64,000 nt of DNA, from NCBI GenBank assembly GCA_913064945.1, contig CAJYAN010000002.1, forward strand, positions 62,001 through 126,000. Reading direction: 5' to 3'. Source of the DNA: an uncultured Gammaproteobacteria bacterium. GTDB lineage: Bacteria; Pseudomonadota; Gammaproteobacteria; UBA6429; Thiohalophilaceae. The notes beneath the pieces were generated by a model. It was not told the DNA's origin. It was given only the letters and a program-made list of their open reading frames with translations, and did not search any database. Positions 55,694 through 64,000 of the stretch are shown here, in pieces. Numbering within the stretch: the stretch's first letter is position 1; each line of letters begins with the position of its first letter. Made by a program: the position numbers and the translations under genes.

Positions 55694-56404
55694 TTAGTCA
55701 ATGCGCTGACAGTGCGCGAGATAATTGACATTCACATCATATCCCAGGGTGTAACGCTTGCTTAGGGGGTTATAGCTCATGCCGGTGATTTCACGGACGT
55801 TTACGCCCGCCTGGCGACACCAGGCTTCTAATTCTGAAGGACGAATAAACTTTTTATATTCGTGGGTGCCTTTGGGTAGCATATTCAACACGTATTCAGC
55901 GCCGACAATGGCAAACAAAAATGCCTTGGGGTTGCGGTTGATGGTCGAAAAGAAGATGTTGCCACCGGGTTTGACCAGTTTGGCGCAGGCGGCGATGGTC
56001 GAGGCCGGGTCGGGGACATGCTCGAGCATTTCCATGCAGGTAACGACATCATAGCTGGCGGCATTCGCTGCGGCATATTCTTCGGCGGTAACTTTCTGGT
56101 AATCGACATTGATGCCGGATTCCAGTTGGTGCAGCCTGGCGACGGACAGGGGCGCCTCACCCATATCGATACCGGTAACGCTGGCCCCCTTTGCGGCCAT
56201 GCTTTCGGCGAGGATACCGCCACCACAGCCGACATCAATGACCTTTTTGCCTGTCAGGCTGGCGCGGCGATCGATATATTCCAGCCGCAGCGGATTAATG
56301 TCATGCAAGGGTTTGAATTCGCTTTGCGGATCCCACCAGCGTGAGGCGAGGGCTTCAAACTTGGCGATTTCCTGGGGGTCGAAGTTGGCAGTGGTCTCAG
56401 TCAT
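55694..56404 (-). CDS. ubiG: Ubiquinone biosynthesis O-methyltransferase
   Basis: 236 residues. Start [21 protein letters not shown] and [15 protein letters not shown] are UbiG signatures; SAM-binding [16 protein letters not shown] follows, then GIDMGEAPL and EMLEHVPDP. It does both O-methylations in ubiquinone synthesis, so the organism likely respires with ubiquinone. It starts 32 bases after the mtaD stop in the same operon. Confidence 0.96.
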   Translation of the reverse strand: MTETTANFDPQEIAKFEALASRWWDPQSEFKPLHDINPLRLEYIDRRASLTGKKVIDVGCGGGILAESMAAKGASVTGIDMGEAPLSVARLHQLESGINVDYQKVTAEEYAAANAASYDVVTCMEMLEHVPDPASTIAACAKLVKPGGNIFFSTINRNPKAFLFAIVGAEYVLNMLPKGTHEYKKFIRPSELEAWCRQAGVNVREITGMSYNPLSKRYTLGYDVNVNYLAHCQRID

Positions 56405-56435
56405 GGGCGTAGCATACCGCGAACGGCGGCAAGAT

Positions 56436-57752
56436 TTAAGCTATGGGTGTATTTAACTTGTCCTGCCATTGGCGTGTCTTGCTGAGAATCTGTTTTTCAT
56501 CCAGCGTGGTGAGCTGGCGTTCTTTCAGTAAATGTTGCCCCGCGACCCAGACATCGGTGACACGCTCTCTCCCGGTAGCATAGACCAGTTGTGACAGGGG
56601 GTTGTAGAGTGGTTCTGTTTCGATGCCTTGCATGTTGATCGCAATGACATCGGCGGCCTTACCCTTTTCCAGTGAACCGATTTTGTCGTCCAGGCCCAGG
56701 GCTTTGGCGCCATTGATGGTGGCCATACGCAGGACAGTTTCTGCGGATAAGGCAGTGGCATCGTTGGCGACGGCCTTACCAATCAGGGCGGCGGTACGCA
56801 TTTCACCCAGCATATCGAGGTCATCGTTACTGGCAGCACCATCGGTGCCAAGGGCCACATTGACACCGGCCTGCAACAGTTTGTCGACTGGGCAAAAGCC
56901 ACTTGCCAGCTTGAGATTGGATTCCGGGCAATGGATGACGTGGGCACCGGCGGTGGCATAGTCACGAATTTCTGTGTCGGTAAGTTGGGTCATATGCACA
57001 CCGAGGAGTCTCGGCGTGAGCAGGCCGAGCTGTTGTAGGCGCGCCAGGGGGCGCTGGCCATTTTGCCGAAGGGCATCTTCCACCTCGAAGGCCGTTTCGT
57101 GGATATGCATGTGGATGGGGATATCGAGCTCTTCAGCCAGGGTGGCGATACGTTGCAGGGGTTCGTCACTCACCGTGTAGGGGGCATGGGGAGCGAAGGC
57201 GGTCGAGATCAGTGGGTGGTTTTTGAGCTGATCATGCAGGTCCAGGCCCTTATGGATGTATTCATCGGCATTTTGCGCCCAGGCCGAGGGGAAGTTAATC
57301 AGGATCAGGCCAATAGTGGCACGGATGCCCGCGGTCTCGGCGGCACGCACGGTATCTTCCGGGAAAAAGTACATGTCGTTAAAACAGGTGGTGCCGCCGC
57401 GTAACATCTCGGCGCAGGCCAACAAGGTGCCATCATAGACAAACTCGCTGTTGACCCAACGCTGTTCTGTCGGCCAGATGTGGTTCTGTAACCAGTCCAT
57501 TAGCGACAGGTCATCGGCGATACCCCGCATCAGGGTCATGGCGACATGGTTATGCGCGTTCACCAGACCAGGCATGAGTAAGTGCTGTGGCAGGTGAATG
57601 CTCTGCGCCGGTTGAAATTGATCGGCCTGCTGCTGTGGGCAAATGGCGACAATATGACCATCCTGAATGGCCAGGGCGTGTTCGTGCAGTACGGTACCGG
57701 CCGGTTCGATCGGGACGATCCAGCGGGCTTTAATCAGCGTATCGATTTCCAT
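56436..57752 (-). CDS. mtaD: 5-methylthioadenosine/S-adenosylhomocysteine deaminase (TRZ/ATZ family)
   Basis: 438 residues from the ATG at 57752 ([17 protein letters not shown], the family's usual start); the frame is open to 57824. Metal and substrate motifs: [48 protein letters not shown] and [15 protein letters not shown]. In Pseudomonas aeruginosa the gene at this place (PA3170) deaminates methylthioadenosine, opening a salvage route through methylthioinosine. It is divergent from mtnA, and the ubiG-mupP-rmuC genes follow. Confidence 0.92.
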   Translation of the reverse strand: MEIDTLIKARWIVPIEPAGTVLHEHALAIQDGHIVAICPQQQADQFQPAQSIHLPQHLLMPGLVNAHNHVAMTLMRGIADDLSLMDWLQNHIWPTEQRWVNSEFVYDGTLLACAEMLRGGTTCFNDMYFFPEDTVRAAETAGIRATIGLILINFPSAWAQNADEYIHKGLDLHDQLKNHPLISTAFAPHAPYTVSDEPLQRIATLAEELDIPIHMHIHETAFEVEDALRQNGQRPLARLQQLGLLTPRLLGVHMTQLTDTEIRDYATAGAHVIHCPESNLKLASGFCPVDKLLQAGVNVALGTDGAASNDDLDMLGEMRTAALIGKAVANDATALSAETVLRMATINGAKALGLDDKIGSLEKGKAADVIAINMQGIETEPLYNPLSQLVYATGRERVTDVWVAGQHLLKERQLTTLDEKQILSKTRQWQDKLNTPIA

Positions 57753-57852
57753 GGCCGCAACGATACCGGTGATTGAATGGTCAGTACAAGTATTGTTGAA
57801 GTGATGTTTGTCAATACTGTTCAATTGGCAAGAGTTTGTTTATCGTAGCCGG

Positions 57853-58893
57853 ATGACAAACGACAATCATAATCTTGCCATTCAGTGGCTGGATGAGCAT
57901 CTGGTGCTACTCGACCAACGTATCCTGCCCTTTGAAATTAAGCATCTCCACTGTCGTACAGCTGCTGAGACGGCATTGGCCATCACTGAAATGGTAGTAC
58001 GTGGCGCACCCGCTATCGGCATTAGCGCCGCCTATGGTGTGGTGATGGCGGCGCAACAACGTTTTGCAGAGTCTGCTCGAGAGTGGAAATCACTGATCCA
58101 GCAGGATATGCAAACCCTGGCGGGTTCGCGTCCTACCGCGGTCAATCTTTTTTGGGCCCTGGAACGGATGCAAAAATGTATCGACGCCTTGCAAGGCGCC
58201 CCTGTTAACGTTCTGCTGGAAGAGGCAAAGGCTATCCATGAAGAAGATATTGCAGCGAACCGTAAAATGGGTGAGTTCGGCGCCTCGCTCATCGATCCAG
58301 GTAGTGCTGTCCTGACACACTGTAACGCCGGTGCGCTGGCCACGGGGGGGTATGGCACAGCGCTGGGTGTGATTCGCAGTGCCTATGCACAAAACAAGCT
58401 CACCCAGGTCTATGCCGATGAGACACGCCCCTGGTTGCAGGGCGCGCGCCTGACAGCCTGGGAGTTATTACAGGATCAGATCCCGGTAACCATGGTCGTC
58501 GAAGGGGCCGCCGCCTGGCTCATGCAGCAGGGCAAAGTACAGTGGGTCATTGTCGGCTCGGATCGGATTGCCGCCAATGGTGACGTGGCGAATAAAATCG
58601 GCACCTATAGCCTGGCGGTACTGGCCAGACAGCATGGGGTAAAATTTATGGTGGCGGCACCGACATCAACGATTGATATGAATGTTGCCGAGGGTAACGA
58701 TATCCCCATCGAAACACGGGCCACGGCAGAGATACTTTCCTGTGGCAAAACGCCTATCGCCGCACCCGGTGCCGGTGCCTGGAATCCGGTCTTTGATGTC
58801 ACCCCGGCCGCGATGGTAGACGCGATAGTAACAGAGCGTGGTATAGTTACGTTACCCGATCATAACGGTCTGCAACAACTGTTTGCAGAATAA
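57853..58893 (+). CDS. mtnA: Methylthioribose-1-phosphate isomerase
   Basis: 346 residues from the ATG at 57853 ([22 protein letters not shown]; open frame begins 15 codons earlier). Signatures: [14 protein letters not shown], the catalytic Cys region [19 protein letters not shown], the catalytic Asp in [18 protein letters not shown], and [15 protein letters not shown]. It converts methylthioribose-1-phosphate to methylthioribulose-1-phosphate. Pairing with mtaD suggests the route MTA, methylthioinosine, MTR-1-P; a methylthioinosine phosphorylase should exist elsewhere. Confidence 0.95.
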   Translation: MTNDNHNLAIQWLDEHLVLLDQRILPFEIKHLHCRTAAETALAITEMVVRGAPAIGISAAYGVVMAAQQRFAESAREWKSLIQQDMQTLAGSRPTAVNLFWALERMQKCIDALQGAPVNVLLEEAKAIHEEDIAANRKMGEFGASLIDPGSAVLTHCNAGALATGGYGTALGVIRSAYAQNKLTQVYADETRPWLQGARLTAWELLQDQIPVTMVVEGAAAWLMQQGKVQWVIVGSDRIAANGDVANKIGTYSLAVLARQHGVKFMVAAPTSTIDMNVAEGNDIPIETRATAEILSCGKTPIAAPGAGAWNPVFDVTPAAMVDAIVTERGIVTLPDHNGLQQLFAE

Positions 58894-58917
58894 CAATACG
58901 CAGGTAGATAAAAATAT

Positions 58918-60033
58918 ATGGCTGAAGTAACAGAGTATTACGACCGTCGCGAAAATAAGCATCACCAGGATGAAGACGAGATCAGTTTGCTGGATCTATA
59001 TCTGGTCCTGGCGAGAAGAAAAACAACGATATTGACGACGCTTGCAGTTGTTCTCGTTATCTCTGGTGTCTACGCATTCCTCTCGCCGAAGGTTTATCAG
59101 GTCTCAGCACGACTGTTGCCACCATCCGCGAGTCAGATTTTTCTGACGGACATTGATGGTGTCAAAATATTACTTTCACGAAATAACGTAAAAGAGGATG
59201 CCCAAGATACCGCGCGTGTGGTTGTGCCCGCGCATACAGTTAAAGATATTTTTAATTCTCTTAAAGAGACATTACAGTCAGATGCGGCGTGGAATAGCTT
59301 TATTAATAAACACCCGGACTGGTTCGTGGCTGAAGATCAACAGACCGATAGTGCAAACACTATTGAAAACCCGTTAAAATTTAGCACCGATAAGGATTTT
59401 GTCGGCGAGAATATCCTCGTTACTTATGATGACCAGAAGCGGGATCATATCGTCAATATTCTAGATCAATACTTACTGGAAACTGAAAAGGAATTTATTG
59501 CGGCGCAAAAGCGCCTGACCAGCCAGAGGGTGAATTTTTATATTGCCTCTTTGGAGTCAGAAATCCAGGACAGTCGTGCCGTGGCCAGGACCCAATTAGC
59601 AGATGAAATTCTCCGCCTTAAAGATAGTCTGGCGATTGCGAAGAAGTTGGGTATTCTCGATAACCATCTTGTGACACTAAAAAATCCACAAAGCCTGACG
59701 GTGGTAACGTCTGACCTGAAAACGCCCGATTATATGCGTGGGGTAAAGGTGCTTACGGCAGAACTGGAGCAGCTGCAAAATCGCACCTCCAGCGATCCCT
59801 ATATTAAAGGGCTCCGTCTAAAACAGAATGCATTACAACGCCTGCAGTCCTTCAAGTTTACCCCGGAAACTTTTCATCCCTTGAATCTTGATGGTGGTAT
59901 TAGTTCCCCTAAACGTGTAAAGCCGAAAATCAAGTTAATTCTGGCCCTGGGAATCGTCCTGGGCTTGATGCTGGGTGTATTCGGTGCATTTTTTGTCGAG
60001 TTTTTACAAAAAGCACGTTCGTATAAATCCTAA
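58918..60033 (+). CDS. Wzz-like polysaccharide co-polymerase
   Basis: 371 residues. An acidic N-terminus, first membrane segment (about residues 40-57, TILTTLAVVLVISGVYAFLS), a periplasmic domain of about 280 residues with coiled coil (about 200-310), and a second membrane segment near the C-terminus (LILALGIVLGLMLGVFGAFFVEFL). This is the Wzz/FepE (PCP) layout, with EISLLDLYLVLARRKTTI as the N-terminal Wzz motif. It sets the chain length of a Wzy-made polysaccharide. It lies 24 bases after mtnA without other polysaccharide genes around, so its partner system is elsewhere. Confidence 0.85.
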   Translation: MAEVTEYYDRRENKHHQDEDEISLLDLYLVLARRKTTILTTLAVVLVISGVYAFLSPKVYQVSARLLPPSASQIFLTDIDGVKILLSRNNVKEDAQDTARVVVPAHTVKDIFNSLKETLQSDAAWNSFINKHPDWFVAEDQQTDSANTIENPLKFSTDKDFVGENILVTYDDQKRDHIVNILDQYLLETEKEFIAAQKRLTSQRVNFYIASLESEIQDSRAVARTQLADEILRLKDSLAIAKKLGILDNHLVTLKNPQSLTVVTSDLKTPDYMRGVKVLTAELEQLQNRTSSDPYIKGLRLKQNALQRLQSFKFTPETFHPLNLDGGISSPKRVKPKIKLILALGIVLGLMLGVFGAFFVEFLQKARSYKS

Positions 60034-60100
60034 AATCCAATGAGCCGTCCCTATTCTCTTTGTCGCATTGCCTTTAGGTGATGCGGTGGGGGGGCGGCTA

Positions 60101-60109
60101 TGATATAAT
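60101..60109 (+). promoter_or_regulatory. Extended -10 promoter of gyrA
   Basis: TGATATAAT (TGn plus a perfect TATAAT at 60104-60109) with no good -35, which suits an extended -10 promoter. The leader would be about 38 bases. Confidence 0.5.
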
Positions 60110-60153
60110 TTCCGCTCTTAAGCTGTCTGGTTTCGTCTGGTGGAAATAACCCT

Positions 60154-62697
60154 ATGAGTGAATTTGCCAAAGAAATCCTCCCGGTCAATATTGAGGAGGA
60201 AATGAAGCAATCCTATCTGGATTACGCCATGAGCGTCATCGTGGGTCGTGCCCTGCCGGATGTCCGTGATGGCCTCAAACCGGTACACCGTCGCGTGCTT
60301 TTCGCCATGCGGGAGCTGGGCAACGACTTTAACAAGCCCTATAAAAAATCGGCCCGTGTTGTCGGTGATGTTATCGGTAAATATCACCCCCATGGTGATA
60401 CGGCCGTCTACGATACGATTGTCCGTATGGCGCAGCCGTTTTCATTGCGCTACATGCTGGTGGATGGTCAGGGTAATTTCGGTTCGGTCGATGGTGATTC
60501 CCCCGCGGCCATGCGTTACACCGAAGTACGTATGTCAAAAATCGCCCATGAACTGCTGGCAGATATTGAACGTGAAACGGTCGACTTTGTTCCAAATTAC
60601 GATGAGTCCGAGTCTGAACCGGAAATTCTGCCTGCGAGGATCCCCAATCTACTGATTAACGGTTCTTCCGGCATTGCCGTAGGCATGGCGACTAATATCC
60701 CGCCGCATAATCTCTCGGAAGTCATTAATGGCTGCCTGGCACTGATTGATAATCCGGATATGACGATCCAGGAAATGATGAATATTATTCCTGGTCCGGA
60801 TTTCCCCACCGCCGGTATCATCAATGGCGCCCGCGGCATTGCCGAGGCCTATGCCACCGGTCGTGGCCGTATCTATGTGCGTGCCCGCACCGAAGTCGAA
60901 GAAGACGCCAAGGGTAAGCAGGCTATTATTATTACCGAGTTGCCCTACCAGGTGAACAAGGCGCGTCTGATCGAACGTATTGCCGAGCTGGTGAAAGAGA
61001 AAAAACTCGATGGTATTACCGGCCTGCGCGATGAATCGGACAAGGACGGCATGCGTGTTGTCATTGAGTTGCGTCGTGGAGAGGTTGCCGAAGTCTTATT
61101 GAATAATCTCTATCAGCATACCCAAATGCAGAGTGTGTTTGGAATTAATATGGTGGCCCTTGTCGAGGGACGGCCACGTCTGCTGAATATTAAGCAAATC
61201 CTGCAGGCCTTTATTCGGCATCGTCGTGAAGTCGTTACCCGACGCACCGTCTTCGATTTACGCAAGGCACGTGAAAAGGCGCACATCCGCGAAGGTCTGG
61301 CAATTGCCCTGGCCAATATCGATCCGATTATTGCCATGATTAAAGCGGCGGCCAGCCCGGCAGAGGCCAAAGAAAAATTGATGGGCAATGCCTGGGCTCC
61401 GGGTATTGTCATCCAGATGTTAGAGCGTGCCGGTGCCGCGGCTTCACGTCCGGATGGTCTCGCTGAAGCCTTCGGGCTGGTCAGTAATAAATACCATTTG
61501 TCGGATGTCCAGGCACAGGCCATTCTGGATATGCGTCTGCATCGCCTTACCGGTCTTGAACAAGACAAGATCATCAAGGAATATGAAGAACTTCTCACGA
61601 TTATTGCCGACCTGCTGGACATCCTTTCTAATCCCGAACGTCTGATGCAGGTCATTCGCGATGAGCTGGTCGATATGAACGAGCAGTATGGTGATAAGCG
61701 TCGTACGGAAATCATCGCCAGTCATGAAGACCTGACCATTGAAGACCTGATTACCGAAGAAGATGTGGTCGTCACCCTGTCGCATGAAGGTTATGCCAAG
61801 GCGCAACCGTTAACGACCTATACGGCACAACGTCGCGGCGGCAAGGGCAAGGCAGCGACCTCGGTTAAAGATGAAGACTTTATTGATAAACTGTTTGTTG
61901 CCAATACCCACGACACGATTTTGTGTTTCTCGAATCGTGGCAAGGTTTACTGGCTTAAGGTCTATGAATTGCCGCAGGCCAGCCGTACGGCGCGTGGTAA
62001 ACCTATCGTCAACCTTTTGCCGCTAACTGAGGGTGAGCGCATAAACGCGATTTTACCGATCCGTGAGTATGACGACGAACATTTTATTTTCTTTGCCACC
62101 GAAAGCGGTACCGTGAAGAAGACGCCACTCAAAGATTTCTCACGTCCACGCGCCTCCGGTATTATTGCGATCGAGCTGCGTGAGGGAGATGCCCTGGTGG
62201 GTGCCGAACTGACTAGCGGCAAGAGCGACGTCATGCTGTTCTCCAGTTCCGGTAAGTGCATTCGATTTAATGAAGCCGATGTGCGTCCGATGGGGCGTGC
62301 CTCTGTCGGGGTCCGTGGTATTAAAATGCTGGCCGAGCAAAAGGTCATTTCCCTGATTATTGAAGGTGAGGGACATGTCCTGACGGCCACTGAAAATGGT
62401 TACGGTAAACGTACTGCTATCGATGACTACCCACGTCATGGCCGCGGTGGCATGGGGATTATTTCTATTCAGACGACGGAACGCAATGGCGATGTGACGG
62501 GAGCCGAACTGGTCGGTGAAGACGACGAGATCATGTTGATCACGACCAATGGTACATTGGTGCGTACCCGCGTTAACGAAATAAGCGTCATGGGAAGAAA
62601 TACCCAGGGTGTCAGATTGATTAGTCTGGGCGCGGATGAGAAGCTCTCCGGGATAGAGCGTATTGAAGGTATCCAGGAAGACGAACAAGAATTATAG
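60154..62697 (+). CDS. gyrA: DNA gyrase subunit A
   Basis: 847 residues. Catalytic Tyr122 in [11 protein letters not shown], the quinolone region [17 protein letters not shown] and the GyrA-box QRRGGKGK near residue 560, which distinguishes it from ParC. The C-terminal beta-propeller repeats are complete. Position 83 is Thr and 87 is Asp in E. coli numbering; Thr83 is also the normal residue in Pseudomonas aeruginosa. The order mtnA-(wzz)-gyrA-serC matches Pseudomonas except for the wzz-like insertion. Confidence 0.98.
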   Translation: MSEFAKEILPVNIEEEMKQSYLDYAMSVIVGRALPDVRDGLKPVHRRVLFAMRELGNDFNKPYKKSARVVGDVIGKYHPHGDTAVYDTIVRMAQPFSLRYMLVDGQGNFGSVDGDSPAAMRYTEVRMSKIAHELLADIERETVDFVPNYDESESEPEILPARIPNLLINGSSGIAVGMATNIPPHNLSEVINGCLALIDNPDMTIQEMMNIIPGPDFPTAGIINGARGIAEAYATGRGRIYVRARTEVEEDAKGKQAIIITELPYQVNKARLIERIAELVKEKKLDGITGLRDESDKDGMRVVIELRRGEVAEVLLNNLYQHTQMQSVFGINMVALVEGRPRLLNIKQILQAFIRHRREVVTRRTVFDLRKAREKAHIREGLAIALANIDPIIAMIKAAASPAEAKEKLMGNAWAPGIVIQMLERAGAAASRPDGLAEAFGLVSNKYHLSDVQAQAILDMRLHRLTGLEQDKIIKEYEELLTIIADLLDILSNPERLMQVIRDELVDMNEQYGDKRRTEIIASHEDLTIEDLITEEDVVVTLSHEGYAKAQPLTTYTAQRRGGKGKAATSVKDEDFIDKLFVANTHDTILCFSNRGKVYWLKVYELPQASRTARGKPIVNLLPLTEGERINAILPIREYDDEHFIFFATESGTVKKTPLKDFSRPRASGIIAIELREGDALVGAELTSGKSDVMLFSSSGKCIRFNEADVRPMGRASVGVRGIKMLAEQKVISLIIEGEGHVLTATENGYGKRTAIDDYPRHGRGGMGIISIQTTERNGDVTGAELVGEDDEIMLITTNGTLVRTRVNEISVMGRNTQGVRLISLGADEKLSGIERIEGIQEDEQEL

Positions 62698-62713
62698 ATT
62701 CCAGACTGTGTAA

Positions 62714-62740
62714 ACCGGAGTATCGCTCCGGTGTTGTTGC
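62714..62740 (+). terminator. Candidate terminator after gyrA
   Basis: A 7-bp stem ACCGGAG (62714-62720) with CTCCGGT (62726-62732) and loop TATCG. The T-run is poor (GTTGTTGC), so termination may be partial. Confidence 0.5.
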
Positions 62741-62801
62741 ATAAACTGCATTTTATCTTTGATTGATCAAATACAATTTGCCGACGTAAGGAGTGTGTTA
62801 A

Positions 62802-63884
62802 ATGTCTCGCCCGTTTAATTTTAGTGCTGGCCCCGCCATGTTGCCACAAGCTGTACTGGAAAAGGCGCAAGCCGAAATGCTGGACTGGCATGGCAGCGGC
62901 ATGTCCATTATGGAAATGAGTCATCGTGGCAAAGAGTATTTGTCCGTTGCCGAGAAGGCCGAGTCGGATCTGCGCTCACTGATGAACATTTCCGATGACT
63001 ATGCCGTCCTGTTTTTACAGGGTGGTGCCAGTAGTCAGTTTGCTATGGTGCCTATGAATCTATTGCGGGGGAAGCGCAAGGCGGATTATATCAATACCGG
63101 TGCCTGGTCGAAAAAGGCAATTGCCGAAGCTAAATTATTCTGTGATGTCAACGTGGCGGCCAGTAGTGAAGATAAAAAGTTCAGCTATGCCCCTGCACAG
63201 GATACCTGGCAGCTGAGTAATGATGCCGCCTTTGTACACTATACGCCGAATGAAACAATCGGCGGTGTTGAGTTTCACTGGGTGCCTGAGACGGGCGATG
63301 TGCCCTTAGTTGCCGATATGTCATCGACAATTTTATCCCGCCCCATTGAGGTATCAAAATTTGGTGTGATCTATGCCGGCGCGCAAAAAAATATCGGTCC
63401 GGCAGGACTGACGCTGGCAATCGTTCGCAAGGATCTTATGGGACAAACCCTCGCCGGTACGCCGAGCATGTTTGACTACAAGATCCATGCGGATAACGAC
63501 TCGATGTACAATACACCGTCTACCTATGCATGGTATCTGGCCGGGCTGGTGTTCGAGTGGCTACAGGAGCAGGGTGGCCTGGAAGGTATGGCGAGGATCA
63601 ACCAGCGCAAGGCACAAAAGCTCTATGCCGCGATCGATAATTCAGATTTTTATGCCAATCCTGTACAGGTAGACTGTCGTTCCTGGATGAACATTCCGTT
63701 CACTCTGGCAAATGCCGATCTGGATAAGACCTTCCTGGACGAAGCCCTCAAGGCCAATCTTAAAACCTTAAAAGGTCACCGCTCTGTGGGTGGTATGCGC
63801 GCCAGTATTTATAATGCCATGCCAGAGGCTGGCGTCGATGCGCTGGTTGAATTTATGCAGGACTTTGAAAAACGCTACGGCTAA
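62802..63884 (+). CDS. serC: Phosphoserine aminotransferase
   Basis: 360 residues. FNFSAGPAMLPQAVLEKAQ at the start, GGASSQFAMVPMNLL, the PLP lysine in YAGAQKNIGPAGLT and GHRSVGGMRASIYNAMP near the end. It makes phosphoserine (and phosphohydroxythreonine for PLP synthesis). AAGGAG precedes the ATG. Confidence 0.97.
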   Translation: MSRPFNFSAGPAMLPQAVLEKAQAEMLDWHGSGMSIMEMSHRGKEYLSVAEKAESDLRSLMNISDDYAVLFLQGGASSQFAMVPMNLLRGKRKADYINTGAWSKKAIAEAKLFCDVNVAASSEDKKFSYAPAQDTWQLSNDAAFVHYTPNETIGGVEFHWVPETGDVPLVADMSSTILSRPIEVSKFGVIYAGAQKNIGPAGLTLAIVRKDLMGQTLAGTPSMFDYKIHADNDSMYNTPSTYAWYLAGLVFEWLQEQGGLEGMARINQRKAQKLYAAIDNSDFYANPVQVDCRSWMNIPFTLANADLDKTFLDEALKANLKTLKGHRSVGGMRASIYNAMPEAGVDALVEFMQDFEKRYG

Positions 63885-63914
63885 TAAAAAAGCATAACGA
63901 TAAGGAATTGATGG

Positions 63915-64000
63915 ATGTACAAGATTCGCACGCTAAATAATATTGCTATTGCCGGACTGGAACGCTTACCTCGTGCTACCTATGAGGTTGCCTCAGAGAT
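63915..64000 (+). CDS. serA: Phosphoglycerate dehydrogenase, N-terminal fragment (cut by window end)
   Basis: 28 residues are visible from the ATG at 63915 (AAGGA at 63902-63906): MYKIRTLNNIAIAG then LERLPRATYEVASE. This start matches the short SerA form found next to serC. The remainder is outside the window. Adjacent serC supports the call. Confidence 0.7.
   Translation, partial: MYKIRTLNNIAIAGLERLPRATYEVASE

Noticed and set aside
60040-60100. Hairpin AGCCGTCCC with GGGGCGGCT before gyrA as a wzz terminator
   Set aside because: The arms pair only with mismatches and no T-run follows.
62140-62688. 182-codon minus-strand frame inside gyrA, and others like it in trpS, truA and accD
   Set aside because: They lie wholly inside strongly conserved genes and show no family features.
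1-64000. tRNA, rRNA, CRISPR arrays, prophage or insertion-sequence genes
   Set aside because: None were recognised on reading both strands; short degenerate elements could have been missed without a search tool.

Overview
The window is a chromosomal segment of a gammaproteobacterium with mid-range base composition. Housekeeping gene order supports this. Positions 5.5-12 kb hold the set yciI, yciB, rnm, yciO and rluB found around the E. coli trp-tonB region, with trpS and scpAB between them. Positions 24.5-44.6 kb follow the Pseudomonas/Xanthomonas order leuCDB, asd, usg, fimV, truA, trpFBA, accD, folC, dedD, cvpA, purF, metZ. Positions 49.6-64 kb follow the Pseudomonas order yciK, mupP-like, ubiG, mtaD, mtnA, gyrA, serC, with hpnCDE, rmuC and a wzz-like gene inserted. 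I cannot name the genus. I see no tRNA, rRNA, CRISPR array, prophage or complete insertion sequence.

Layout. 1-4.4 kb: an exopolysaccharide locus with the end of a membrane-fusion (Alg44/HlyD-like) protein, an Alg8-like glycosyltransferase fused to a periplasmic beta-helix domain, and a convergent TolC-type outer-membrane protein. 4.7-12 kb: a parvulin, YciI, YciB, RNase AM, YciO, TrpRS, ScpA/ScpB, a REP doublet and RluB. 12-15.3 kb: an EndoIII-family glycosylase and the helicase HrpB. 15.3-17.2 kb: a 58-residue PEP-CTERM protein behind a well-matched sigma-54 promoter, then about 1.4 kb without a recognisable gene. 17.2-22.7 kb: a three-gene signalling operon (Cache-PAS histidine kinase, single-domain response regulator, REC-PAS-GGDEF-EAL). 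22.8-24.4 kb: a GFA-family protein and a LysR regulator. 24.5-34.9 kb: leucine genes, asd/usg and fimV. 34.9-44.6 kb: truA to metZ. 44.6-49.6 kb: small accessory genes (Nudix, a micro membrane protein, glycerate kinase, an orphan AAA-like domain, a diguanylate cyclase, a double thioredoxin protein). 49.6-57.8 kb, minus strand: squalene synthesis and the ubiG-mupP-mtaD group. 57.8-64 kb: mtnA, wzz-like, gyrA, serC and the start of serA.

Points deserving most attention: (1) the synthase-beta-helix fusion paired with a fusion protein and a TolC channel, which looks like a variant alginate-type polymer synthesis and export machine; (2) a SAM-II riboswitch upstream of metZ, with a sigma-70 promoter placed right before it and mutually exclusive antiterminator and terminator hairpins after it; (3) the sigma-54-driven PEP-CTERM microprotein, whose exported part is only about 17-20 residues; (4) an in-frame TGA splitting a methyltransferase gene at the head of the leu cluster; (5) Glu instead of Asp at catalytic position 60 of TrpA; (6) an EndoIII-fold glycosylase without the catalytic lysine; (7) an orphan protein resembling the N-terminal half of Ycf46-type AAA proteins. 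Several processes here are linked by c-di-GMP or cell-surface biology (EPS locus, GGDEF/EAL proteins, FimV, PEP-CTERM protein, Wzz-like protein), but the functional link is inference.
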